From contig NZ_CP103371.1 in assembly GCF_024802625.1 (NCBI RefSeq), forward strand, positions 2,976,001 through 3,040,000: DNA of 64,000 nucleotides, read 5' to 3'. Numbering within the stretch: the first letter of the stretch is position 1; each line of letters begins with the position of its first letter. This document shows, piece by piece, positions 7,830 to 14,695 of this stretch. This stretch comes from Massilia sp. H6. GTDB taxonomy: Bacteria > Pseudomonadota > Gammaproteobacteria > Burkholderiales > Burkholderiaceae_D. The notes beneath the pieces are model-generated. The model ran no database searches. It was not told the origin of the DNA and saw only the letters and a program-made list of their open reading frames with translations. The translations under genes and the position numbers were made by a program.

Positions 7830-8324
7830 TCAGCAAGAAATCCGGTTGCTGGACAAGTCCCAGCCACCATAAGTGTTCCCGCCCGCGCCGCCGGATATCT
7901 TCTGCTGGGTGTAAGTCCACTTCACTTTGCTAAATTTCAGCGTGAATGCGTCGTGCAAGCCACTTCCTTCGTAGGCTACCTGATCCATGCTGCCGATCAG
8001 GACATTGGCAAGCTCGACTTCGTAATACTTGACCCGGTTGCCGTCCCCATCCGCACGCATGAATACCAACTTCGCTTTCGGAAACGTCTTACCGGAGGAG
8101 CAGTTCTGCATGAGAACGGGTGAGGCAAGATCGGCAATCTTCGTTAGCGCAATGCTCTTGTGCTCGCACCGTTCGGCTGTATGCCCCCCAGCCGTGGAAG
8201 CTGTGGCGCTCCTTGGTTGTACGACGCCCCATTGTACCGACGTAATCTCGACCCAGCCGGGGTAGGCTGAGTCCGTGCTTTCACCTTTCACCCCGTCGAT
8301 CTGAAGGTAAACATCAATCGCCAT
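7830..8324 (-). CDS. hcp: Hcp, type VI secretion tube protein
   Basis: 164 residues, starting MAIDVYLQIDGVKGEST, the usual Hcp opening. It continues with GWVEITSVQWGV, HKSIALTKIADLASPVLMQ and VLIGSMDQVAYEG, all typical of Hcp1-family hexameric ring proteins. No other type VI structural genes lie in the window, so this is an orphan copy that would rely on a main cluster elsewhere. The next gene starts 10 bases downstream and encodes a zinc peptidoglycan hydrolase, so this copy probably acts as both tube subunit and cargo chaperone. The ATG at 8324 follows an in-frame GTG at 8327. The ribosome-binding site is weak. Confidence 0.92.
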   Translation of the reverse strand: MAIDVYLQIDGVKGESTDSAYPGWVEITSVQWGVVQPRSATASTAGGHTAERCEHKSIALTKIADLASPVLMQNCSSGKTFPKAKLVFMRADGDGNRVKYYEVELANVLIGSMDQVAYEGSGLHDAFTLKFSKVKWTYTQQKISGGAGGNTYGGWDLSSNRISC

Positions 8325-8893
8325 CACGCACCACGTTGTAAGTTAAAGAAGTGGTGATTCTTGCTTCAGCTTACCGGATGGAACTTGGCTTGAGACAGGG
8401 GGACAAGCGACAAGGATCAATGGGCATCCAGTACAGATGGACGAGGTTGCAAGAATAAAAAGGTCATATCTGGAATTTAAAAAATCTGAAATTAAAAAAA
8501 TCGACTCGATCCTGACGGTGCATGGGCTGTGGAATCTGAAAAAGTTCGGCGATCGCTCCTCCGGTGTGTTTCGCTCTAGCTCAATGATCGGCGATGAAGT
8601 CGAAGCGTGGCGCCGCCCTAGCATGCTAGGCTTATCGCGATTGTCAGGCGAAAAAAGTCCCGCACCAGAGATAAAGAAAGAGACGACATGAACGCTTCTT
8701 CCGACCTGGGCTTCCATTTGCGCTTTGCGTGGTACTTTCCTCTGCAGTATCCGGGCACAAGCTAGCTTTTCGGTAGATAATGCTTTTCAGAACTAATTTC
8801 TGCTGAGCTAGTCCGCCCTTTCCGGCGGGCATTGAGATAACGACTGGGCGCCAGCGCGGCGTCCGCAACTTGTCGCCGACTGGAGCGCCCCGC
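8325..8893. other. AT-richer intergenic patch, no firm gene
   Basis: About 570 bases between hcp and the VirK-like gene. Its middle (about 8450-8530) has runs of A and AAAATC-type words unlike the surrounding GC-rich DNA. Open frames exist on both strands, but none has a recognised domain or convincing ribosome-binding site. The plus-strand frame at 8437-8691 is listed separately with low confidence. The composition suggests acquired DNA or a decayed gene linked with the type VI cassette. Confidence 0.5.
8437..8691 (+). CDS. possible small basic protein (doubtful)
   Basis: An 84-codon frame encoding a Lys/Ser-rich peptide with a helical, charged N-terminal half (ARIKRSYLEFKKSEIKKID). It lies in the AT-richest part of the gap and converges on hcp. 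There is no recognisable family and no good ribosome-binding site. It may be the relic of a longer gene, since the segment up to about residue 45 looks more protein-like than the rest. I list it only because its base composition differs from random frames in this genome. Confidence 0.2.
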   Translation: MDEVARIKRSYLEFKKSEIKKIDSILTVHGLWNLKKFGDRSSGVFRSSSMIGDEVEAWRRPSMLGLSRLSGEKSPAPEIKKETT

Positions 8894-9862
8894 ATGATTT
8901 TCGCTCATCTCGCCAGGCACCTGCTCGCCCGCCGCGGCCAGAGCACGCCCGCCTCCTGGATCCTCAGCGTCGTGCGCAGCCTGCGTGTGCTGCGCTACTG
9001 GCGCGAGCACCAGGCCTTGTGCCGGCTCGACCTGGTGCGCCGTTTTGTTGCGGCCCCGCCCAATGACGACCTGTTTCATCACCTGAGCCACCGCAGCTAC
9101 CTGGCAACCGGACTGAGCGCGCGCCAGCGCGTGCAATGCGTGCTGTCGCATTACCGCTTCGAAGACAGCGCCTTCGGCAGCGCCTACCACCAGCTGGTCT
9201 ATGGCGCCAAGGGCAGCGGCGGACTTTGCTTGTGGCAGCAAGACAGCGGCGGCCACAGTTTCCTGCTGCGACTCGAGATGGCGCCGCGCGGCGATGCCGA
9301 GGGCGACCTCACCATCTCGCTGGTCGCCGACGGCAAGTACCTGCACCGCCTGTCGTACACCTGGATTGACGGCCGGCTGGCCGGCGTCGACCTGCCGACC
9401 GTGCCCTTCGTCACTCGCAACCAGGGCCGCTGGATCGACTCGGGCGCCGCCTTCGACGCCTTCGAGCTGGCCTTCCCCAACAATTCGCCCAGCTTTTTCT
9501 GTTTCGCCGCCATGCAGGGCGTGGCGCAGGCGCTTGGAATCGACCGGGTAATCGGCATCAAGTGCAGCGCGCACATCGCCTATAACCCGCGTGACGTCAA
9601 GCATTTCGAGAACGCCTACGACGGCTTCTGGAAGGTCCTTGGCGGCACCGAGATGCCAGGGCGCGGCTACCTGATCACCCTTCCGTTTTACCTCAAGCCG
9701 CTGTCAGAGATGCCGTCCAAGCACCGCAAGCGCGCCGCCCAGCGCCGCGAATACTGGCGCACGATCGGCGACGCCACCCGCAGCACCCTGCTGCGCCACA
9801 TGGTGCCGGCGCAGGCCGATCAGATGCACAAGGTGAGCACGCCTGCAACCGCGCAGGCCTGA
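8894..9862 (+). CDS. VirK/YbjX family protein (DUF535)
   Basis: 322 residues. The whole length matches the DUF535 group named after Shigella VirK and Salmonella YbjX: an N-terminal helical part (LRVLRYWREHQAL), a beta-rich centre (EGDLTISLVADGKYLHRLSYTWI) and a C-terminal basic segment (SKHRKRAAQRREYW). The biochemical role is unknown. In enterobacteria members affect cell-surface properties and resistance to antimicrobial peptides. The ATG at 8894 has a GGAG 8 bases upstream and is preferred to the in-frame TTG at 8870. It appears to be a single gene, with a hairpin just behind its stop. Confidence 0.88.
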   Translation: MIFAHLARHLLARRGQSTPASWILSVVRSLRVLRYWREHQALCRLDLVRRFVAAPPNDDLFHHLSHRSYLATGLSARQRVQCVLSHYRFEDSAFGSAYHQLVYGAKGSGGLCLWQQDSGGHSFLLRLEMAPRGDAEGDLTISLVADGKYLHRLSYTWIDGRLAGVDLPTVPFVTRNQGRWIDSGAAFDAFELAFPNNSPSFFCFAAMQGVAQALGIDRVIGIKCSAHIAYNPRDVKHFENAYDGFWKVLGGTEMPGRGYLITLPFYLKPLSEMPSKHRKRAAQRREYWRTIGDATRSTLLRHMVPAQADQMHKVSTPATAQA

Positions 9863-9892
9863 GCCGGGTTTTTTACTGGCTCGCACCTGCGC
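9851..9892 (+). terminator. hairpin behind the VirK-like gene
   Basis: GCAGG at 9853-9857 and GAGCC at 9861-9865 can pair with GGCTC at 9878-9882 and CCTGC at 9886-9890. The loop contains a run of T. The structure starts inside the last codons and spans the TGA. No T-run follows the stem, so it may stabilise the 3' end rather than act as a classic intrinsic terminator. Confidence 0.35.
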
Positions 9893-10034
9893 CGAACACC
9901 TGCGCTGGTCCAAGCCCACAGTGTGGGCAGAATTGACTGCCTGCGCGGCGCGGCGCGGCATCTTCAGTGCTTGCGCAATTCCTGCATTGCCACATTCACC
10001 ACGCGCGCAAGCAGCCGTGCTACACTGCCGCCTC

Positions 10035-10119
10035 GCTAGGGGTCCTGGACGCGCATGTGCGCGCTTCGGGTGAGAGAGTCCCTTCGTACCTGATCTGGAT
10101 AATGCCAGCGAAGGAAAGC
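10035..10119 (+). promoter_or_regulatory. TPP (thiamin pyrophosphate) riboswitch
   Basis: The conserved THI-element blocks are present in order: CTAGGGGTCC near 10036, GGGTGAGAGAGTCCC at 10068-10082, and ACCTGATCTGGATAATGCC at 10088-10106, followed by AGCGAAGG. The variable arm between the first two blocks forms a GCGC-rich hairpin (10050-10063). It ends about 105 bases before the ATG of the TonB-dependent receptor at 10225, so it should shut that gene down when thiamin pyrophosphate is plentiful. I could not determine whether control is by termination or by hiding the ribosome-binding site. A TACACT at 10021-10026 is a possible -10 box. Confidence 0.93.
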
Positions 10120-10224
10120 GCAACGCAGTGCCCATTCTTGTTTGCCCTTCCCCACGTTGGCTCCGGCTTTTCATCAAAGCAGCGCGCCCGATGCCATCCG
10201 TGGTGCGCGAAGACGAGCAAACAC

Positions 10225-12351
10225 ATGACATTCAACCTGAAGCAATCCGTTCTTGCCTGCGCCGTCCTGCAGGCGTTTTCCGCATCCGCACAGCAAACGC
10301 CTGAAGGCGTGGCCTCGGTGGTCGTTACCGGTAGCCGCTGGGTCGCCAGCGACCGCGCCAGCATCGGCGGCTTTGGCGACGCAGCACTACTTGATACCCC
10401 GGCCGCGATCAGCGCCCTGACCCGCGCCCAGATGCAAGACCTGTCGATCCGCAACGTCACCGATGCGGCCCGCTTCGACGCCTCGGTGGGCGACGCCTAC
10501 AACGCGGTCGGTTATGCCGAGCAGTTCTCGATCCGCGGCTTCGCACTCGACAACGCCACCAGCTACCGCAAGGACGGCATCGCGATTCCGGCCGACGCTC
10601 CGATTCCGCTCGAGAACAAGGAACGCATCGAGACCCTGCGTGGGCTGGCCGGCCTGCAGGCAGGCGTGGCGGCGCCGGGCGGCATGATCAATTTCGTGAC
10701 CAAGCGCCCGACCGCTAACGTGCTGCGCTCGGCCCTGTTAGAGCTGAGCGAACGCGGCACCGTGCACGGGTCGGTCGACCTGGGCGGGCGCTTCGCCGAC
10801 CGCCGCTTCGGTTACCGCATCAATGCCGCTGCCGAAGACATTCAATCTTATGTGCGCGGCGCCGACGGCGAGCGCCAGTTCGTGTCGTTTGCCTTCGACT
10901 GGCAGCTCAGCCCGGATGCCCTGCTCGGCCTGGACCTCGACCACCAGCACCGCTCGCAAATCACGGCGCCAGGCTACCAGCTGCTGCGCAACGAGGCGTT
11001 GCCGACCGGCGTCTCGCCCAGGACGCTGCTCAATGCCCAGGCCTGGACCAAGCCGGTGGAAACCGACACCAGCAACCTCGGGCTGCGCTTTGACTACCGC
11101 ATCAATGCCGACTGGAACCTTGCTGCCAAGGCCAACAAGCACTGGTTCAAGCGCGACGACTACACCGCCTTCCCCTACGGCTGCAGCAACGAGGGCGACG
11201 GCTTCTACCCCGGCTACTGCTCGAACGGCGACTACGACGTCTACGACTACCAGAGTGTCGGCGAACGCAAGACCCCGTGGGGCGCGCAGGCCATGCTGCA
11301 GGGCCGCTTCGCCACCGGCGCCGTGCGCCATGCCTTGACCGTCGGCGCCGCCATATCGGAGCGCCACGACAGCTTCGGCGAATACGTCTACGACTACGCC
11401 GGCTACAGCAATATCTACCTCAACCGCCCGGTCGATCCAGCCCCGGGCAACCCGGTCACCGGTCCGGTGCAGGAACGCCGCAGCGACCGCGAGACTGCGC
11501 TGTTCGTGCAGGACGTCGCGACGCTGTCGGAACAGTTCACGCTGCACACCGGCCTGCGCTACGTCAGGCTCAAGCGCGACGAGCTGGCGGAAATCGACCA
11601 GCCATGGGTCCGGGCCGACGACGACTTCGTGCTGCCGAGCGTGGCGCTGGTCTACAAGCCGCTGCGCGACTGGAGCGTCTATGGGTCGCTCAGCCACGGC
11701 CTGCAGCACGGCGGCATCGCCGAGATGGGCACTACCAATGAAAACAGCGCGTTGCCGCCAAGCCGCTCGAAACAGGCCGAGCTGGGTGTCAAGGGCATCC
11801 TCGCGGGGGGCGCCATGGTGTCGGCCGCGCTGTTTGATATCCGCCAGGGCCTGGAATACGTCGACGCGGCCGGCAGTTTCGTGCGCGCCGGCCAGCAGCG
11901 GCACCGCGGCCTGGAGCTGGCGGCGCAGGGCCGGCTCAATGCAGACCTGAACTACAGCCTGTCGCTGATGGCGCTGCAGGCAAGACAGGACGGCACCGGC
12001 GACGCCGCGGTCGAGGGCAAGCGCGTTACCAACGTGCCCGAGTTGCGGTCGACGGCGTGGGTAGAATATGCGGTGCCGGCGGTGGCCGGGCTGAAAGTCC
12101 ACGCGCTGTGGCAGTATTCAGGCAGCAAGGCCTTCGACCCTGCCAACCGTGCGGTGGTGCCGGGCTATCATGTGGCCGGAGCAGGCGCCTCGTATGCGCT
12201 CAAGTTCGGCGCAACCCATGTGATCGTGCGCGCCCGCGTGGACAACGTCTTCGACAAGTTCTACTGGCGCGACGTGACGCAGTCGCTGGGCGGCTACCTG
12301 CTGCCGGGCGCGCCGCGCAGCTTGCGCTTGTCGGCCCAGTTCGACTTCTGA
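10225..12351 (+). CDS. TonB-dependent outer-membrane receptor under TPP control (probable thiamin uptake)
   Basis: 708 residues. A signal peptide (about 1-21, ending SASA) is followed by a TonB-box-like SVVVTGSRW. A plug domain follows (about 45-175, with YAEQFSIRGFALDN and KRPTANVLRS). The beta-barrel runs from there to the terminal LRLSAQFDF. It is an energy-dependent outer-membrane transporter. Siderophore receptors share this architecture, but the TPP riboswitch directly upstream argues that the cargo is thiamin or a derivative. Genes for a PnuC-like inner-membrane transporter and a small kinase lie 1.6 kb away, beyond an HDOD gene. The ATG at 10225 is chosen because it begins the signal peptide. 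The frame is open upstream across the riboswitch, but that part is not coding. Confidence 0.9.
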   Translation: MTFNLKQSVLACAVLQAFSASAQQTPEGVASVVVTGSRWVASDRASIGGFGDAALLDTPAAISALTRAQMQDLSIRNVTDAARFDASVGDAYNAVGYAEQFSIRGFALDNATSYRKDGIAIPADAPIPLENKERIETLRGLAGLQAGVAAPGGMINFVTKRPTANVLRSALLELSERGTVHGSVDLGGRFADRRFGYRINAAAEDIQSYVRGADGERQFVSFAFDWQLSPDALLGLDLDHQHRSQITAPGYQLLRNEALPTGVSPRTLLNAQAWTKPVETDTSNLGLRFDYRINADWNLAAKANKHWFKRDDYTAFPYGCSNEGDGFYPGYCSNGDYDVYDYQSVGERKTPWGAQAMLQGRFATGAVRHALTVGAAISERHDSFGEYVYDYAGYSNIYLNRPVDPAPGNPVTGPVQERRSDRETALFVQDVATLSEQFTLHTGLRYVRLKRDELAEIDQPWVRADDDFVLPSVALVYKPLRDWSVYGSLSHGLQHGGIAEMGTTNENSALPPSRSKQAELGVKGILAGGAMVSAALFDIRQGLEYVDAAGSFVRAGQQRHRGLELAAQGRLNADLNYSLSLMALQARQDGTGDAAVEGKRVTNVPELRSTAWVEYAVPAVAGLKVHALWQYSGSKAFDPANRAVVPGYHVAGAGASYALKFGATHVIVRARVDNVFDKFYWRDVTQSLGGYLLPGAPRSLRLSAQFDF

Positions 12352-12360
12352 ACGACGCAC

Positions 12361-12383
12361 CTGCCCTGCGCCAGGCAGGGCAG
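12361..12383. terminator. hairpin between convergent genes
   Basis: A perfect 8-base stem, CTGCCCTG at 12361-12368 with CAGGGCAG at 12376-12383 and a 7-base loop, sits in the 48-base gap between the receptor and HDOD stop codons. It could serve both strands. No T-run follows on either side, so the terminator function is only likely from its position. Confidence 0.4.
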
Positions 12384-12399
12384 GCTAACAGCTTCCAGG

Positions 12400-13380
12400 C
12401 TAATCGGCCAGGTCGGCCAGCTTGCCCAGGCAGCGCCGCTGGAATCCGTTCAAGCCGGTACTGACGAAGCTGTCCTCCGGCTCGATCACGCCAGCGTCGA
12501 GCAGCAGGCGCAGCTTGGCGATGCGGTCGCCCTGGACCAGGGCCTGCGTCAGGTGCGTGGCATCCAGCGCGTCGGCGTCGCCGGCCCGCGCGATCGCCTC
12601 GACCACGTCGGCGGGAAACTCCCAATGTTGCGCGATCACCGACGACAATTGGCGGCTGGCCGCGAACAGCGCGATTCCGAAGCTGCCCGCAGCCGGCACC
12701 TTGCCTTCGCCATGGCGGTCGGCGACCTGGAAAGCGACCTGCAGGCCGACGTTCTGCATCAGGCCAGCCAGGTAGGCTTCGAACACGCTGGCCGACAGTC
12801 CCGGCGCCATCACGCTGGCGGCGAAGGCGCAGCGTTCGGAATGGCGCCAGACCGATGGCGCCACCGCGCGCGCCACTCCCTGGACCTTGACCTTGACCAG
12901 CGGCCGGAACGCGATCCGCGCCAGCAGCATGCGCAGGCCGTTCAGGCCCAGCATCGCCACCGCGCCGTCGAGCGTTTCGATCGGCTTGGCCGGACGGTAA
13001 TAGGCGCTGTTGGCTTCGCGAATGACTTCGGCCACCAGCACCAGGTCGCGCCCCACTTCGGCGGCCACCGCCGCACTCGAGATGTTCTCGTTCGACAAGG
13101 CATTGAGCAGTTGCGCCACCAGGTCGGGAATCCGCGGCACCAGGCCAGAGGCATTCTCGGGATCACCGGCCAGCGCATGCACCTCGGCCAGGATGGCTGC
13201 TTCAACCTCGGATCGGGCATTGGTGCCGCAGGACGCGGTCAGCCAGCGGTAATAGGCGGAATCGATCTCCAGCGCCATCTCGGCACCGTCGCCCGCCGCG
13301 GCTACGCCGGCGCCGGCGCCGGGGGCCGTATCGGTCTCCTTGCTGGTGCCGCCTATCAAGCGGTCTAGCCATTTTTTCAC
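12400..13380 (-). CDS. HDOD domain protein
   Basis: 326 residues. A Gly/Ala-rich, probably flexible segment (about 12-35) leads to an HDOD domain (about 75-275). Features include VPRIPDLVAQLLNALSNENI, EVIREANSAYYRP, IETLDGAVAMLGLNGLRMLL and a later helical bundle. HDOD proteins resemble HD phosphohydrolases but usually lack the catalytic HD pair, and they act as scaffolds in signalling. Here the segment VWRHSERCAFAA holds a His but no full HD motif. The gene is convergent with the receptor gene and lies between it and the PnuC/kinase pair. I see no functional link to vitamin uptake, and the partner of this protein is unknown. Confidence 0.85.
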   Translation of the reverse strand: MKKWLDRLIGGTSKETDTAPGAGAGVAAAGDGAEMALEIDSAYYRWLTASCGTNARSEVEAAILAEVHALAGDPENASGLVPRIPDLVAQLLNALSNENISSAAVAAEVGRDLVLVAEVIREANSAYYRPAKPIETLDGAVAMLGLNGLRMLLARIAFRPLVKVKVQGVARAVAPSVWRHSERCAFAASVMAPGLSASVFEAYLAGLMQNVGLQVAFQVADRHGEGKVPAAGSFGIALFAASRQLSSVIAQHWEFPADVVEAIARAGDADALDATHLTQALVQGDRIAKLRLLLDAGVIEPEDSFVSTGLNGFQRRCLGKLADLAD

Positions 13381-13470
13381 GATACACCGCCATCGATCAC
13401 AGAAAAATCTATTCTAATACCGTGCAGAAACAAATCATAGTGCCAGCGAGCGTTTCCTTGACCGGAGAAT

Positions 13471-14004
13471 TCAGCGCGCAGGACCCAGCAAGGCCTCGAC
13501 CTGGCGCAGCCTGCCGGGCAGCTCGCCGGTCAGCAGCAGGTAGGGAATGGCGCGGGCCTCGAGTGTTTCCAGCAGCATCCGGTGCACGTGCTGGCGCACT
13601 GCTTCCGATTCGCGCTGCAGGCCGTCCGCCTCCCACGGGCCGTCGGGCGCGGTGACCAGGGTGAAGGCGTAGTCGTGCCGGCTGTCGAGCCGGGCCAGCT
13701 GGGGATCGACGCGGCCCCAGTACTGGCGGCTATACAAGGCAGTCATCAGGGGCGTGGTGTCGCAGAACAGGAAGCGGCGCGCGCGCAGGGCGGCCCCGTC
13801 TTCGCGTGCCAACTGGGTGCAGGCAATCGGGTATTGGTCGCTCTCGAAGGGGACGCGCGCGTGGCGGTCGACAAATTCGCGCAGGTATTCGGGCACCCAC
13901 ACGGTTCGATAGTGCGCCGCGAGTGCCTCGGCCAGCGTGGATTTGCCGGATGATTCGGCGCCCAACAGCGCAACCCTGCGCACCGGCGCCGCGCTCGCGC
14001 TCAT
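13471..14004 (-). CDS. NadR-like P-loop kinase
   Basis: 177 residues. The P-loop GAESSGKST is at 15-23, followed by VPEYLREF and FCDTTPLMTALYSRQYWG. This is the pattern of the C-terminal ribosylnicotinamide kinase domain of NadR (AAA_28/COG3172). The other NadR domains (helix-turn-helix and adenylyltransferase) are absent, so it is a stand-alone kinase. It starts with an ATG that overlaps the pnuC stop codon (ATGA at 14004-14001), so the two are translated together. PnuC-type carriers need an intracellular kinase to trap their substrate, and this protein is the obvious candidate. With the TPP riboswitch nearby, the substrate could be thiamin. Nicotinamide riboside is the alternative. The longer frame starting at 14364 runs through pnuC out of frame and is rejected. 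Confidence 0.85.
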   Translation of the reverse strand: MSASAAPVRRVALLGAESSGKSTLAEALAAHYRTVWVPEYLREFVDRHARVPFESDQYPIACTQLAREDGAALRARRFLFCDTTPLMTALYSRQYWGRVDPQLARLDSRHDYAFTLVTAPDGPWEADGLQRESEAVRQHVHRMLLETLEARAIPYLLLTGELPGRLRQVEALLGPAR

Positions 14005-14594
14005 GCATCCCTCCGCGCGATCGTCGACCAGGCGCGCAGCCCGATACAGGCCAGCACCACGAACAGCGCGTACAGGACGGCAGTCAGGTTCAGGCCCTTG
14101 AACACGTACAGGCCGACATAGAGCACGTCCACCACGATCCAGACGATCCAGTTCTCGACCTTCTTGCGGCCCAGCAGCAGCTGCCCCAGCAGGCTGCCGG
14201 CGGTCAGGAAGCCGTCCGCATGCGGCACGTCGGTGTCGGTAAAACGGTCGAGGAAAGCCGCCAGCAGCGCGTAACCCAGGGCCCAGCCGGCAATCGCCCA
14301 GCCCCAGGCGGCGCGCTTGAGGCGCGTTACCACCAGTGGCTGCGCGGCCGCGCCGTGCAGCCACTGGTACCAGCCCCAGACGGAGGCGGCGATGAAGACG
14401 AACTGCAGGCCCATGTCGCCATACAGCCTGGCATCGAAGAACACCACCGCATAGGTGGCGGAAGACGCAATCGAGAACAACCAGGCCCAGTGCAGCTGTC
14501 GGATGTTCAGGATCACGGTGGTGATCGCCAGCAAAAAGGAGATGAGTTCCAGCGGCGTGGTCGCCAGTCCGGCGAAGTTAAGCGTGTCGTTCAT
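14001..14594 (-). CDS. pnuC: PnuC-family vitamin transporter (PnuC or thiamin-type PnuT)
   Basis: 197 residues with about seven membrane helices. The family signature is clear: ILNIRQLHWAWLFSI near the first helices, then a Trp-rich VWGWYQWLHG segment and RKKVENWIVWIVVDVLYVG. PnuC carriers move a nucleoside-like vitamin by facilitated diffusion and rely on phosphorylation inside the cell to trap it. Members include PnuC (nicotinamide riboside), PnuT (thiamin) and PnuX (riboflavin). The overlapping NadR-like kinase would be the trapping enzyme. The nearby riboswitch-controlled receptor favours thiamin, but no THI element is visible in front of this gene itself (14595-14695). Confidence 0.85.
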   Translation of the reverse strand: MNDTLNFAGLATTPLELISFLLAITTVILNIRQLHWAWLFSIASSATYAVVFFDARLYGDMGLQFVFIAASVWGWYQWLHGAAAQPLVVTRLKRAAWGWAIAGWALGYALLAAFLDRFTDTDVPHADGFLTAGSLLGQLLLGRKKVENWIVWIVVDVLYVGLYVFKGLNLTAVLYALFVVLACIGLRAWSTIARRDA

Positions 14595-14646
14595 GCAGTC
14601 CGATCGGAAGACGCCGGATGGTAGCAGCCAGGCGTGGATAGCTCAA

Positions 14647-14675
14647 GGGCGCGGCACCAAGAGTGCGCCGCGCCC
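14647..14675 (-). terminator. GC-rich hairpin behind the S46 peptidase gene
   Basis: A perfect 9-base stem, GGGCGCGGC at 14647-14655 with GCCGCGCCC at 14667-14675 and an 11-base loop, lies about 20 bases downstream of the S46 peptidase stop on the minus strand. On that strand only a short TTGAG follows the stem, so termination may be weak or Rho-assisted. Confidence 0.45.
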
Positions 14676-14695
14676 TGTCACTGTGCCAAACCCGC

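Noticed and set aside
8343..8717. A 124-codon minus-strand frame upstream of hcp
   Set aside because: No ribosome-binding site or domain; it overlaps the equally doubtful plus frame and its product looks random.
10738..12102. A 454-codon minus-strand frame inside the TonB receptor gene
   Set aside because: The receptor is confidently coding on the plus strand and the antisense product has no domain.
14005..14364. Upstream extension of the NadR-like kinase frame
   Set aside because: This part lies out of frame over pnuC. The ATG at 14004 overlapping the pnuC stop gives a normal kinase N-terminus.
14595..14695. A possible second TPP riboswitch in front of pnuC
   Set aside because: None of the conserved THI-element blocks appears on the minus strand here.
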